Origin: Mycolicibacterium chubuense
GTDB taxonomy: Bacteria; Actinomycetota; Actinomycetes; Mycobacteriales; Mycobacteriaceae
Length of the DNA: 49,863 bases
Direction of reading: 5' to 3'
Assembly (NCBI RefSeq): GCF_001044255.1
Contig: NZ_JYNX01000022.1
Span: 1 to 49,863, forward strand
The notes under the pieces were generated by a model. It was not told the DNA's origin. It made no database searches and saw only the letters and a list, made by a program, of their open reading frames with translations. The translations under genes and the position numbers were made by a program. Numbering within the stretch: the stretch's first letter is position 1; each line of letters opens with the position of its first letter. Below are positions 34,086-43,698 of the stretch, piece by piece.

Positions 34086-34667
34086 GTGACCACCGCTGAA
34101 CCGGCTCAATTCCGTGAAGCGGTGGCGGCGATGAATGCCACCACCGTGCGACCGGAGATCGAGCTGGGGCCGATCCGGCCCCCGCAGCGCCTGGCGCCCT
34201 ACAGCTACGCGCTGGGCGCCGAGGTCAAGCATGCCGAGGCGGCGGTCATCCCCGAGCGCTCCGACGGGGACGCCTTCGGCCGGCTGATCCTGCTGCACGA
34301 TCCCGAGGGCGCCGACGCGTGGGACGGCACCATGCGGTTGGTCGCCTACATCCAGGCCGACCTGGACTCCAACGAGGCGGTCGATCCCTTGTTGCCCGAG
34401 GTCGCTTGGAGCTGGCTGGTGGACGCGCTCACCGAGCGCTCCGAGCACTTCACCGCGCTGGGCGGCACCGTCACCGCGACCACGTCGGTGCGCTACGGGG
34501 ACATCTCCGGGCCGCCACGCGCGCACCAGCTGGAACTGCGGGCCTCCTGGACCGCGACGACACTCGACCTGGGTCCGCACGTCGAAGCCTTCTGCGAGGT
34601 GCTCGAGCACGCTGCGGGACTGCCGCCGGCCGGGGTGACCGACCTGGGCTCGCGCACCCGCGCCTGA
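34086..34667 (+). CDS. DUF3000 family protein (Rv2680-like)
   Basis: A 193-aa cytosolic protein of an actinobacterial family of unknown function. Conserved-looking segments are RLAPYSYALGAEV, GRLILLHDPEGADAWDGTMR and LPEVAWSWLVDAL. It is 4 bp upstream of the RNase D gene and almost certainly cotranscribed with it, as in M. tuberculosis. The enoyl-CoA hydratase gene echA15 (Rv2679), which lies before it there, is absent here. Confidence 0.83.
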   Translation: MTTAEPAQFREAVAAMNATTVRPEIELGPIRPPQRLAPYSYALGAEVKHAEAAVIPERSDGDAFGRLILLHDPEGADAWDGTMRLVAYIQADLDSNEAVDPLLPEVAWSWLVDALTERSEHFTALGGTVTATTSVRYGDISGPPRAHQLELRASWTATTLDLGPHVEAFCEVLEHAAGLPPAGVTDLGSRTRA

Positions 34668-34671
34668 CGCG

Positions 34672-35946
34672 ATGACCGATTCCGACACATCCGGCGTGGA
34701 CTCCGACGCCGAAGGACCCGACACCGACGCCGTCCCGCTGCTGGCCCCCCGCGAGGGCGTGCCGGAGGTCGCCGTCAGCCGCAGCGAGATCAGCAGGGCC
34801 GCAGACTTTCTCGCCTCGGGCACCGGCCCGTTCGCGGTCGACGCCGAGCGCGCGTCGGGATTCCGCTACTCCAACCGCGCCTACCTCGTGCAGATCCGCC
34901 GCACCGGAGCCGGCACCGTCCTGATCGACCCGGTCAGCCACGGCGGCGACGCGGTCGAGGTGCTCGCGCCACTGGCCGAGGTGCTCGCCGAGGACGAGTG
35001 GGTGCTGCACGCCGCCGACCAGGACCTGCCGTGCCTGGCCGAGATCGGCATGCAGCCGCCCTCGCTGTACGACACCGAGCTGGCGGGACGGCTGGCCAAC
35101 TTCGACCGGGTGAATCTGGCCTCGATGGTGCAGCAGCTGTTGGGTTTTCAACTGACCAAGGGCCACGGTGCCGCGGACTGGTCGAAGCGGCCGCTGCCCG
35201 ACGAATGGCTCAACTACGCCGCGCTGGACGTCGAGGTGCTCACCGAGTTGCGCGACGCCATCGACGCCCTGCTCGCGGAGAAGGGCAAGTCGGAATGGGC
35301 GCGGCAGGAATTCGAGTACCTGCGGACAGCGGAGAGCTCACCCACCCGTCGGGATCGCTGGCGGCGTACGTCCGGTATCCACAAGGTCCGCGATCCGCGG
35401 ACGCTGGCGGCGGTGCGGGAGCTGTGGCTCACCCGCGATCAGATCGCCCGCCGCCGCGACATCGCCCCGGGGCGCATCCTGCCCGACAGCGCGATCATCA
35501 GCGCCGCTACGGCCAACCCCGACACCGTCGAGAAGCTGACGGCACTGCCGGTGTTCGGCGGCTCCCGGCAGCGGCGCAGTGCGCAGGTGTGGCTCGAGGC
35601 GCTGCAACGGGCGCGCACCGCCGAACCACCGTCGGCCCAGGAACCGTCCAACGGCCCGCCCCCGGCGTCCCGCTGGGCCCGGCGCAAACCCGAGGCGGCG
35701 GCCCGGCTGGAGGCTGTCCGCGCCGGGATCAACGAACTGGCACAGCAGGTTTCGGTACCGCCGGAGAACCTGCTCTCCCCCGACACCGTGCGCAGGCTGT
35801 GCTGGGACTGGGTGGCTGTCGACGACACCGCCGGCGCGGTCGAAGCGTTCCTCGCCGCGTCCACCGCCCGGCAGTGGCAGCGCGAGCTGACGGTGCCCGT
35901 GCTGACCGCGGCACTGACCGCCGCGGAGCCTACCGACTCGCCGTGA
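34672..35946 (+). CDS. rnd: Ribonuclease D (3'-5' exonuclease with HRDC domains)
   Basis: A 424-aa DEDD-type exonuclease for tRNA 3' maturation or RNA turnover. Exo motif I is FAVDAERASGFRY (Asp, Glu), motif II WVLHAADQDLPCL, motif III ADWSKRPLPDEWLNYAALDVEVL. The C-terminal half has an HRDC domain (VRDPRTLAAVRELWLTRDQIARRRDIAPGRIL region). A Ser/Asp-rich N-terminal 25 residues precede the domain. Its 3' end overlaps the convergent hydrolase gene by 17 bp. Position equals Rv2681. Confidence 0.9.
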   Translation: MTDSDTSGVDSDAEGPDTDAVPLLAPREGVPEVAVSRSEISRAADFLASGTGPFAVDAERASGFRYSNRAYLVQIRRTGAGTVLIDPVSHGGDAVEVLAPLAEVLAEDEWVLHAADQDLPCLAEIGMQPPSLYDTELAGRLANFDRVNLASMVQQLLGFQLTKGHGAADWSKRPLPDEWLNYAALDVEVLTELRDAIDALLAEKGKSEWARQEFEYLRTAESSPTRRDRWRRTSGIHKVRDPRTLAAVRELWLTRDQIARRRDIAPGRILPDSAIISAATANPDTVEKLTALPVFGGSRQRRSAQVWLEALQRARTAEPPSAQEPSNGPPPASRWARRKPEAAARLEAVRAGINELAQQVSVPPENLLSPDTVRRLCWDWVAVDDTAGAVEAFLAASTARQWQRELTVPVLTAALTAAEPTDSP

Positions 35947-36835
35947 CTCGCTCGACGTGCGCGAGGAAGTGCTCGAGCACCGCCTCGGGCGCTTCGATCT
36001 GCGGCCAGTGCCCGATGTCGTCGGCGAGCATCACGACGTCGGGCGCGGGCACCACCTCGGTGTAGCGGCGCGCCATGTGCGCGCCCGAGTTCGGGTCGAC
36101 GGGCCCGTCGATCAGCCGCATCGGCACCGAGGTCTCCCGCATGGCCCGCACCCACCGGTTGCGGTGGATCCGCCGGTCCTCGAGGAAGCGCCCGACCTGG
36201 TGCAGCACCCGCTTGCCGTCGTTCCACTCGAGGATCTCGTGGAACGTCTCCATCATCTCCCGCGTCGGTTTGGTGTTCGGACCGAACATCTCGTTGATGG
36301 TGGGCTCGAGGATGCGGCGCGACAGGGCACTGCCCTGCAGCGGGCTCATCAGGTCGCCCAGCGGCGTCCCTGACATCAGCCTCTGCATCAGGCGCGGGGT
36401 GTAGGCCTCGGTGAACAACCCGCCGTTGAGCCAGGTGATCGACTCGATGTCCCAGCCTCCGTAGGCCTGCTCGCCGAACACCTTGCGCGCCAACAGCTCC
36501 TGCGCCACGGAGTCGCCGAGGTCGTGGGCCAGCACGTGGGCCGAGCGCACGCCGAGGTCGGCCAGAAGGGCCTCGTGCATGTCGGCATGGTCGGCGACCG
36601 TGTACCGGTAGGCGCTCGGCTTGGCCGAGAAACCCATGCCCATCATGTCGGGCGCGATGACGCGGAACCGCGCCGTCAGTGCCGGCCAGATCGCGGCCCA
36701 GTCGTAGCTGTTGAACGGGTAGCCGTGCACCAGCAGCAGCGCGGGGCCCTCACCTTCGCAGCGGTAGAAGACGTCGAAGCCGAGGTAGTCGAAGTACTGT
36801 CCCTGGGCTTTCCACTGCGCGAGCTCGGCATCCAC
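35930..36835 (-). CDS. Alpha/beta hydrolase, haloalkane dehalogenase/epoxide hydrolase type
   Basis: A 301-aa hydrolase. The oxyanion motif is LLLVHGYPFNSYDW. The nucleophile elbow reads VLAHDLGDSVAQEL with Asp as nucleophile, as in dehalogenases and epoxide hydrolases rather than esterases. The acid is probably in LIDGPVDPNSGAH, and the His in DDIGHWPQIEAPE. GTG 36835 is the start. It has no counterpart at this place in M. tuberculosis and belongs to the accessory insertion between rnd and dxs. Substrate unknown. Confidence 0.85.
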   Translation of the reverse strand: MDAELAQWKAQGQYFDYLGFDVFYRCEGEGPALLLVHGYPFNSYDWAAIWPALTARFRVIAPDMMGMGFSAKPSAYRYTVADHADMHEALLADLGVRSAHVLAHDLGDSVAQELLARKVFGEQAYGGWDIESITWLNGGLFTEAYTPRLMQRLMSGTPLGDLMSPLQGSALSRRILEPTINEMFGPNTKPTREMMETFHEILEWNDGKRVLHQVGRFLEDRRIHRNRWVRAMRETSVPMRLIDGPVDPNSGAHMARRYTEVVPAPDVVMLADDIGHWPQIEAPEAVLEHFLAHVERVTASR

Positions 36836-36857
36836 GTCTGAAGCCTAATGAGGCTGT

Positions 36858-39020
36858 CTAGCGACGGCTCTCGACGAGCTTGATCGCCGCGGCTTCGATG
36901 GTGTCCTCACTCAACAGGACCTGCAGCGCGGCATCACCGAGTGGTATGAAGCTGTCGTGACTGGCGACGCGGGCCAGCCCGCCCCGGTATCCGCGGTCGA
37001 TCAGCGCGGTGACGATCCCCTCACTCACCCCGCCGCTCTCCCGCGTCTCGTCCACGACGAGCACGCGGCCCGTCGCGTGGGCCTCTGCGAGGATGTCGGC
37101 CACAGGCAACGGCGCGAGCCACCGCAGATCGACTACCCGTGCCGAGATGTCCTGATCGGCGAGGCGGCGCGTCACCCGCAGGCTCATCGGCACCCCGTTG
37201 CCGAACGTGAGAATGGTCAGATCGTGTCCATCACCGTAGGTGCGGCTGCTGCCGATCGGCACGGTGTCGCCGCGGTCGGACGCCAGCCACAGGTCGTCGC
37301 CGTCGTCGTACAGATCACGGGTGTGATAGAGCGCGATCGGTTCGAGGAACAGACACACGACGCCCGCGGCGTTGGCAGCGGCGACACACGACCGCAGCAT
37401 CCCGGCGGCATCGTCGGGTCGCGACGGCGAGGCCACCACCACTCCCGGGAGATCGCGTATCGCCGTGATCGAGTTGTCGTTGTGGAAGTGCCCGCCGAAG
37501 CCCTTCTGGTACCCGTATCCCGCGATCCGCACCACCATCGGATTGCGGTACTGCCGATCCGAGAAGAATTGCAGCGTCGCGCCTTCCCCGCGGATCTGGT
37601 CAGCCGCGTTGTGCAGATAGGCCAGATATTGGATCTCCGGAATCGGCAGCAGCCCTGACACACCCGCCCCGAGAGCCAGTCCGAGAATCGACTGCTCGTC
37701 GAGCAGCGTGTCGAACACCCGCGCCGTACCGGCGGCTGCCTGCAGTCCGCGCGTCACCCCGTAGACGCCGCCCTTCCTGCCGACGTCCTCGCCGAACACC
37801 ATCGCGCCGGGGCGGGTGCTGAGCACCTCGAGCAGCGCCCGATTGATGGCCTGGGCGACGGTCACCGGCGCCCGGTCGGATACCGGCGTGTCGACCGCGG
37901 TGTCGCGGCTCGCGGTCACTGCGTCCTCGAAAGCGTTGCGCAGCGGGGCCATCACCGCGTGGGCACTGTCCAGCTGGGCGTACTCGGCAACCTCCGTGGC
38001 CAGCGACTGGACCTCGGAGCGCTTGTGCTCATAGGCGTCGAGCACCTGCTGCGGGCTGAGCACACCCGCCTCGATGATCAGGCGCGCTGTGCACAGAACC
38101 GGATCGCGCGAGTAGTCGGCCGCGATCTCGTCACCTCTGCGGTAGCCGGGCTCGTAATCCGATCCGGCGTGGCCCATCAACCGCACGGTGCGCAGGTGCA
38201 GGAACGCCGGCCGGCGCTGCTCACGCACATAGTCCGCGGCCTGTCCGGCAACGGTCAGCACCTCGCACATATCCGTTCCGTCGGCGGTGAAGTAGCGCAG
38301 ATCGGCACGGCCGCGGTAGGTCCGCGCGATCCATCCCTGCGGTGTCTTGACACTGATCCCGATTCCGTTGTCCTCGCACACGAACAGCAGCGGTAGCGGA
38401 ATGCCTTGGTAGGAGGTGTGCATGGCGGCGTTGATGGCTCCGACCGCCGTCGAATGATTGGCCGACGCATCCCCGAAACTGCACACCGCGAGAGCGTCAG
38501 CGGGCCAGGGACATTCGACCCCCAGCTTTCGTGACCGCGCGATCGAGAACGCCACGCCGAGCGCCCGCGGCAGGTGCGAGGCGATGGTCGAGGTCTGCGG
38601 TATGACGTGCAGATCGTGTCGGCCGAACACCTTGTGCCGGCCCCCGGAGATGGGCTCGTCGATTGCGGCGACCATCCCGAGAAGGACGTCGCGGAGGGCA
38701 TTGCTGCCCTCCACCTGATGGGCGCGGGCCAGGAAGAAGCCGCCGGAACGGTAGTGCAACAGCGCCGGGTCGGTCGGGCGCAGTGCCGCCGCGACGGCGG
38801 CGTTGCTCTCGTGACCGGACGAACCGATCGTGTAGAAGCCTCTGTTCCTCGACCGCAGCCAGCGGGCTGCGAGGTCGAGATGCCTGCTCCCGAGTTGAGC
38901 ATCGAACACGTCGAGGCACCGTTGCGCTGAAAACCCCTGCAGCACGTCTGCGTTCGCTTTAGCCGGGGCAGCCGGTCCCGACAGTGTCGCGGTGAAGTAC
39001 TCGTCGATGGGTTCGGCCAC
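36858..39020 (-). CDS. Fused E1 alpha/beta thiamine-dependent 2-oxoacid dehydrogenase
   Basis: A 720-aa protein joining both E1 subunits. The alpha part (1 to about 360) has GFYTIGSSGHE, HYRSGGFFLARA and the TPP/Mg motif FGDASANHSTAVGAINAA. The beta part (about 385-720) has VTVAQAINRALLEVL, VFGEDVGRKGGVYGVT and DTLLDEQSILGLALGA, as in branched-chain 2-oxoacid dehydrogenases. It would decarboxylate a 2-oxoacid and pass the acyl group to a lipoyl E2. No E2 or E3 gene is nearby, so the partner must be elsewhere. GTG 39020 follows GGGAGTTGCC. A remnant acyl-CoA dehydrogenase lies directly upstream, suggesting a former catabolic operon. Confidence 0.9.
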   Translation of the reverse strand: MAEPIDEYFTATLSGPAAPAKANADVLQGFSAQRCLDVFDAQLGSRHLDLAARWLRSRNRGFYTIGSSGHESNAAVAAALRPTDPALLHYRSGGFFLARAHQVEGSNALRDVLLGMVAAIDEPISGGRHKVFGRHDLHVIPQTSTIASHLPRALGVAFSIARSRKLGVECPWPADALAVCSFGDASANHSTAVGAINAAMHTSYQGIPLPLLFVCEDNGIGISVKTPQGWIARTYRGRADLRYFTADGTDMCEVLTVAGQAADYVREQRRPAFLHLRTVRLMGHAGSDYEPGYRRGDEIAADYSRDPVLCTARLIIEAGVLSPQQVLDAYEHKRSEVQSLATEVAEYAQLDSAHAVMAPLRNAFEDAVTASRDTAVDTPVSDRAPVTVAQAINRALLEVLSTRPGAMVFGEDVGRKGGVYGVTRGLQAAAGTARVFDTLLDEQSILGLALGAGVSGLLPIPEIQYLAYLHNAADQIRGEGATLQFFSDRQYRNPMVVRIAGYGYQKGFGGHFHNDNSITAIRDLPGVVVASPSRPDDAAGMLRSCVAAANAAGVVCLFLEPIALYHTRDLYDDGDDLWLASDRGDTVPIGSSRTYGDGHDLTILTFGNGVPMSLRVTRRLADQDISARVVDLRWLAPLPVADILAEAHATGRVLVVDETRESGGVSEGIVTALIDRGYRGGLARVASHDSFIPLGDAALQVLLSEDTIEAAAIKLVESRR

Positions 39021-39036
39021 GGCAACTCCCTAGCGC

Positions 39037-39155
39037 TCAGCGGAACGCGGCGGTGCCCGCGAGGGCCTGCCCGATCATCCGAGTATGCCTCTCGCCGGTG
39101 CCCTCATAGGTCAGTACCGACTCCCGAATGTCCGTGGCGGCACCGAACGCCCCCT
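39037..39155 (-). pseudogene. C-terminal remnant of an acyl-CoA dehydrogenase
   Basis: The minus strand reads ATDIRESVLTYEGTGERHTR followed by MIGQALAGTAAFR and a stop at 39037-39039. The T-Y-E-G-T segment followed by a xx-I-G-x-A-x-x-G helix is the classic C-terminus of acyl-CoA dehydrogenases. Only about 40 codons remain; the frame runs into the end of the lipase gene without a start. The bulk of the gene has been deleted. Confidence 0.7.
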
Positions 39156-39157
39156 CG

Positions 39158-40345
39158 TCAACGCAACTGCTGCGCCAGGAACGGCGTCGAGTCGGGCAGC
39201 GAGGCCAGCACCGTGCCGCTGTGGTCTTCCTCGGGATAGACCTTCAACGTGGCGGGTTGGTCGTTGGCCATCAGCTGATCGAAAAAGCGCTCTGACATGA
39301 CCGGCGGCACGTCGGTGTCGCGCAACCCGACGCCGAGCAGCATCGGCCGGTCGTAGCCGGTCGCGGGCAGTCCCATGTAGGACTCGATCGCCTCGGTCGC
39401 ACCGGGCAGCGAGGCGAGCGGGGCGGCGAAGAACTGCGGCGGTGTCATCGCCGACAGCGCGGTCGAAAGCTCGCTCAGGCAGAGGGTTTCGGCGGCTCGG
39501 GCGGCGTCGCGGCCGGCGGGGGTCAGGACCCTGCCGATGTCCAGGTCCGGTCGCGCCTCGCGCAGCGACGCGAGGATGTAGGCCGTGTAGGCGTTCGCCA
39601 CCGGCGCCAGATCCGGCGGGACATCCATGTCCGGCCCGGCCCGCGTGACCAGTCCCGCGATGGTGGCCGGCGTACCGGTGGCGACCACCCCGCGATAATC
39701 CACGTCGGAGCCGGCGCTGAAATCGGTTGCCCACCGTGCGGTGGCGACCGCTGCTCCCCCGCCCTGTGACTGCCCGACCACCGCCCACTGCGGCGCCAGC
39801 GGCAGTCCCATCCGGTGGGCCGCGAGCACCGAGTCGACGACGCCGTGGGCGGTGGTCTCGCTGTTGAGATAACTCATCAGCCCGGGCGTGCCCAGGCCGG
39901 CGTAGTCGCTGCCCACCACGGCGTACCCCTGGTCCAGCCAGTGGCTGAGGTACTCGTCGTCACGCGCGCTGCGCGGGCGCGCCGACGGTGTGCAGTCGTC
40001 GCCGAGGCCCACGGTGCCGTGCGCCCAGGCCACGACCGGCCAGCCACCTTCGGGCGCAGGGTTCTCGGGCGTGAACACCGCGGCGGTACTGACCGCAGGC
40101 CGGCCGTGCTGGTCGACGGTCGCGTACAGGATGCGGTACGCGTGGGCGGCACCGGTGACCGACAGCCCGGGGTCCAGATCGGTCACCGAGATCAGGCCGC
40201 CCGGCGCGGGAATGGGTCCCTCGTAGTCGCGCGCATCCAGTCCCGACCACCGGGGCGTGGCCGCCGTCGCGACGCCCGGGCCGGCGAGCAGACCGGCCAG
40301 CAGCAGGGCAACGATCAAGAAGGCAAGTCGGGCAGAGCTTCTCAC
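39158..40345 (-). CDS. Secreted lipase/esterase (LIP family)
   Basis: A 395-aa exported hydrolase. The signal peptide spans about residues 1-29 (FLIVALLLAGLLAGPGVATAA). The nucleophile elbow is WAVVGQSQGGGAAVATA (G-x-S-x-G), the oxyanion segment VVAWAHGTVGLGDDC, the acid probably in GVGLRDTDVPP, and the His in YPEEDHSGTV. This fits secretory lipases acting on acylglycerols or small esters. The GTG 40345 start lies 23 bp downstream (on the minus strand) of the dxs stop. It is joined at its 3' end to the acyl-CoA dehydrogenase remnant. Confidence 0.88.
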   Translation of the reverse strand: MRSSARLAFLIVALLLAGLLAGPGVATAATPRWSGLDARDYEGPIPAPGGLISVTDLDPGLSVTGAAHAYRILYATVDQHGRPAVSTAAVFTPENPAPEGGWPVVAWAHGTVGLGDDCTPSARPRSARDDEYLSHWLDQGYAVVGSDYAGLGTPGLMSYLNSETTAHGVVDSVLAAHRMGLPLAPQWAVVGQSQGGGAAVATARWATDFSAGSDVDYRGVVATGTPATIAGLVTRAGPDMDVPPDLAPVANAYTAYILASLREARPDLDIGRVLTPAGRDAARAAETLCLSELSTALSAMTPPQFFAAPLASLPGATEAIESYMGLPATGYDRPMLLGVGLRDTDVPPVMSERFFDQLMANDQPATLKVYPEEDHSGTVLASLPDSTPFLAQQLR

Positions 40346-40367
40346 GCCCTCACCCTACGCAGCGTCC

Positions 40368-42281
40368 TCAGTCGAGCTGGCTGCTGACTTCTTTCTCGGC
40401 GGCGCCTGCACCGAGCGCGGCCACCCACCCGGTGATCTGACGGGCGATGTTGCGCTCGGTCAGACCGACGGAGGTGAGCACCTCGCCGCGCGAGGCGTGG
40501 GCGAAGAACTCCTGCGGGAGCGCGGCGTCGCGGCACGGGACGTCGATCTCCGCACGCCGCAGCGAGGTCGAGACCGCCGAACCGACACCGCCGTGCACAC
40601 CGTTGTCCTCCAGGGTGACGACCAGCTTGTGCCGTGCGGCCAGGCTGTGCAGCACCTCGGGCACGGGCAGCACCCAGCGCGGGTCCACGACGGTCACGCC
40701 GATGCCCTGGTTACGCAGTCGCTCGGCGATCGCGAGCGCCATCGCGGCGAACGGTCCGACCGCGACGACGAGGACATCGTCGGACAGGCCGTCGGCCGGC
40801 AGCGCCAGCACATCCACGCCGTCGCGTCGTTCGATCGCCGAGATGTCCTCTCCGACATCGCCTTTGGGGAAGCGGATGGCGGTCGGGCCGTCGTTGACGT
40901 CGAGCGCCTCCGCCAGCTCCTCCCGCAGGCGGGAGCCGTCGCGCGGCGCCGCGACGCGCATGCCCGGCACCACGCCGAGGATCGACAGATCCCACATGCC
41001 GTTGTGGCTGGCGCCGTCGGGACCGGTGACGCCCGACCGGTCGAGCACGATCGTCACGGGCAGCTTGTGCAGCGCGACGTCCATCATCACCTGGTCGAAC
41101 GCACGGTTGAGGAACGTGGAGTACACGGCGACCACGGGATGCATCCCGCCCATCGCCAGACCGGCGGCCGAAGTGATCGCGTGCTGCTCGGCGATGCCGA
41201 CGTCGAAGAACCGGTCCGGGAAGCGATCGCGGAACGCACTGAGCCCGGTCGGGCCGGGCATCGCGGCGGTGATCGCCACGACGTCACGGCGCTTGGCCCC
41301 CTGCTGGACCAACGCCTCGGAGAAGGTCGACGTCCAGCCGGGCCCGGGCACGGTGGTGGCCAGGCCGGTCTCGGGGTCGATGACCCCGCAGGCGTGCATC
41401 TGCTCGTCCACGTCGTTCTCCGCGGGCGCGTAACCCATGCCCTTGCGGGTGACGACGTGCACCACGACGGGCGCGTTGAACGCCCGCGCGTGCCGCAGCG
41501 CACTCTCCACGGCGTGCTCGTCGTGCCCGTCGATCGGGCCGACGTACTTCAGGCCGAGGTCGGTGAACATCACCTGGGGCGACAACGCGTCCTTGATGCC
41601 GGCCTTCACGCTGTGCATGCACTGATAGCAGAACTCGCCGATGACGGGCAGGCCGCGCACCGCCTTGCGGCCTTCCTCGAGCACCCGCTCGTAGCCGGGC
41701 TGCAGCCGCAGGCCCGCCAGGTGCTCGGCGAAGCCGCCGATGGTCGGGGCGTAGCTGCGACCGTTGTCGTTGACGACGATCACGATCGGCCGCTTGGAGG
41801 CCGCGATGTTGTTCAACGCCTCCCAGCACATCCCGCCGGTGAGCGCGCCGTCACCCACCACCGCCACGACGTGGCGGTTGCGGTGCCCGCTGAGTTCGAA
41901 CGCCTTGGCCAGACCGTCGGCGTAGGACAGCGACGAGCTGGCGTGGCTGGACTCGACCCAGTCGTGCTCGCTCTCCTCGCGCGACGGGTAGCCCGACAGG
42001 CCGTCCTTCTTGCGCAGCGTTTCGAAGTCCTGGCACCGGCCCGTGAGCATCTTGTGCACGTAGGCCTGGTGGCCGGTGTCGAACAGGATCGGATCGTGCG
42101 GGGAGTCGAAGACGCGGTGCAGCGCCAGCGTCAGTTCGACGACACCGAGGTTGGGTCCCAGATGCCCGCCGGTCGCCGCGACCTTGTGGATCAGAAAGTC
42201 ACGGATTTCACGGGCCAGTGCGTTCACCTGTGACTGCGACAGGTGCTGCAGATCAGCGGGACCGCGGATCTGTTCAAGCAT
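40368..42281 (-). CDS. dxs: 1-deoxy-D-xylulose-5-phosphate synthase
   Basis: A 637-aa TPP-dependent enzyme that condenses pyruvate and glyceraldehyde 3-phosphate, the first step of the MEP isoprenoid pathway. N-terminal [22 protein letters not shown] motif [19 protein letters not shown] with NDN, and the transketolase central region [19 protein letters not shown]-like segment ([11 protein letters not shown]) are present. Position equals Rv2682c (dxs1). Start ATG 42281. Confidence 0.97.
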   Translation of the reverse strand: MLEQIRGPADLQHLSQSQVNALAREIRDFLIHKVAATGGHLGPNLGVVELTLALHRVFDSPHDPILFDTGHQAYVHKMLTGRCQDFETLRKKDGLSGYPSREESEHDWVESSHASSSLSYADGLAKAFELSGHRNRHVVAVVGDGALTGGMCWEALNNIAASKRPIVIVVNDNGRSYAPTIGGFAEHLAGLRLQPGYERVLEEGRKAVRGLPVIGEFCYQCMHSVKAGIKDALSPQVMFTDLGLKYVGPIDGHDEHAVESALRHARAFNAPVVVHVVTRKGMGYAPAENDVDEQMHACGVIDPETGLATTVPGPGWTSTFSEALVQQGAKRRDVVAITAAMPGPTGLSAFRDRFPDRFFDVGIAEQHAITSAAGLAMGGMHPVVAVYSTFLNRAFDQVMMDVALHKLPVTIVLDRSGVTGPDGASHNGMWDLSILGVVPGMRVAAPRDGSRLREELAEALDVNDGPTAIRFPKGDVGEDISAIERRDGVDVLALPADGLSDDVLVVAVGPFAAMALAIAERLRNQGIGVTVVDPRWVLPVPEVLHSLAARHKLVVTLEDNGVHGGVGSAVSTSLRRAEIDVPCRDAALPQEFFAHASRGEVLTSVGLTERNIARQITGWVAALGAGAAEKEVSSQLD

Positions 42282-42303
42282 CAGATCAGTCTACGCACGG
42301 ACC

Positions 42304-43632
42304 TCATGACCGGTCCTGTCGAGACTGGTACACGTCGGGCACTCCGTCACGGTCGGCATCGAGGGTCTCTTCGCGGTGAATGCGCCGGTAGGCGGCGTTT
42401 CTGCTGAGCAGCAGCACAGCCGCCGAACAGGCCGCCAACAGTGATCCGGTCAACACGCCGACTTTCACCAATTCGTCACTTTCGGAGCCCGATCCGAAGG
42501 CCAGATCACCGATCAGCAGGGACACGGTGAAACCGATGCCGGCGAGCATGGACACCCCGAGCACGTCGATCCAGCGCAGCGAGGAGTCCAGGCGGGCCCG
42601 GGTCAGCGCCGCGAGCACCCGGGTGGTGAGGAAGATCCCGATCGGCTTGCCGGCGACGAGGCCCGCGATGATGCCAAGGGTGATCGGGTGGCTCAGCGCG
42701 CGGGCCAGGCCGTCGAGGCCCCCGAAGCTCACGCCCGCGGCGAAGAACGCGAACACCGGAATGGCGAACCCGGCCGAGATGGGGCGCAGCCGGTGCTCGA
42801 AATGCTGGGCCAGGCCGGGTCCGGCGTCCGGCCCTCCCGCGGCCTGGCTGCGCAGCACCGGCACCGTGAACCCGAGCAGGACACCGGCCACCGTGGCGTG
42901 CACCCCCGACTCGTGCATCAGCACCCACGTGGCGGCCGCCAGCGGGAGCAGCAGCCACCAGGAGCGGATGCGGCGCTGCACACACAGCGCGAACAGGGCG
43001 AGCGGCACCAGCACGGCGGCCAGCGCGGCGACGTTGATCTCCTCGGTGTAGAACACCGCGATCACCGTCACCGCCAGCAGGTCGTCGACGACGGCCAGCG
43101 TCAGCAGGAACGTCCGCAGCGCCGAGGGCAGATGGGTGGAGATCACCGCCAGCACCGCGACGGCGAACGCGATGTCGGTGGCGGTCGGGATGGCCCAGCC
43201 GCGCAGCGCCCCGTCCCCGGCGCCGGCGGTGATGGCGACGAAGATCGCCGCCGGCACCACCATGCCGCCGACGGCGGCCGCGATCGGCAGCGCGGCGCGC
43301 GCCGGGTCGCGCAGGTCACCGGCGACGAACTCGCGTTTGAGCTCCAGACCGACGACGAAGAAGAAGACGGCCAACAGACCGTCGGCGGCCCAGTCGCCCA
43401 CCGTGAGGCTCAGGTGCAGTCCGAACGGGTGCCCACCCACCTCGAGATCGCGCAGCGCGAAATAGGTGTCCCGCCACGGCGAATTGGCCCACACCAGCGC
43501 CGCCGCCGCGGCGAACAGCAGGATGACGCCACCCACGGTCTCCTTGCGGAGGATCTCGGCGACGCGGCTGGTCTCGCCCCAGGTGCCCCGGGACAGCAGT
43601 GCGCGGCGCACGCCGCGGGGAGGAGAAGTCAC
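42304..43632 (-). CDS. nhaA: Na+/H+ antiporter NhaA
   Basis: A 442-aa polytopic membrane antiporter that exports Na+ or Li+ in exchange for protons. The ion-binding aspartates appear in [18 protein letters not shown], and the unwound TM4/TM11 regions in [19 protein letters not shown] and [17 protein letters not shown]. The C-terminus is charged and contains [12 protein letters not shown], resembling a calcium-binding Asp-rich loop. GTG 43632 follows AAGGTGAACC. It is not at this locus in M. tuberculosis. Confidence 0.94.
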   Translation of the reverse strand: MTSPPRGVRRALLSRGTWGETSRVAEILRKETVGGVILLFAAAAALVWANSPWRDTYFALRDLEVGGHPFGLHLSLTVGDWAADGLLAVFFFVVGLELKREFVAGDLRDPARAALPIAAAVGGMVVPAAIFVAITAGAGDGALRGWAIPTATDIAFAVAVLAVISTHLPSALRTFLLTLAVVDDLLAVTVIAVFYTEEINVAALAAVLVPLALFALCVQRRIRSWWLLLPLAAATWVLMHESGVHATVAGVLLGFTVPVLRSQAAGGPDAGPGLAQHFEHRLRPISAGFAIPVFAFFAAGVSFGGLDGLARALSHPITLGIIAGLVAGKPIGIFLTTRVLAALTRARLDSSLRWIDVLGVSMLAGIGFTVSLLIGDLAFGSGSESDELVKVGVLTGSLLAACSAAVLLLSRNAAYRRIHREETLDADRDGVPDVYQSRQDRS

Positions 43633-43644
43633 GGTTCACCTTCG

Positions 43645-43656
43645 GTTGACGTCAAC
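43645..43656. promoter_or_regulatory. 12-bp palindrome upstream of nhaA
   Basis: GTTGACGTCAAC is a perfect palindrome 12 bp upstream of the nhaA start. It uses the same hexamers as the clpC2 operators but in back-to-back orientation. It is only a candidate regulatory site. Confidence 0.35.
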
Positions 43657-43698
43657 GAATCGTCGCCGACCAGACTTCCCGGCACACCTTCGCTCACC

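Noticed and set aside
43645-43656. Assigning the nhaA palindrome to the clpC2 regulon
   Set aside because: The half-sites are in opposite orientation and spacing (GTTGAC-GTCAAC with no gap versus GTCAAC-N5-GTTGAC), so the same protein is unlikely to bind both.
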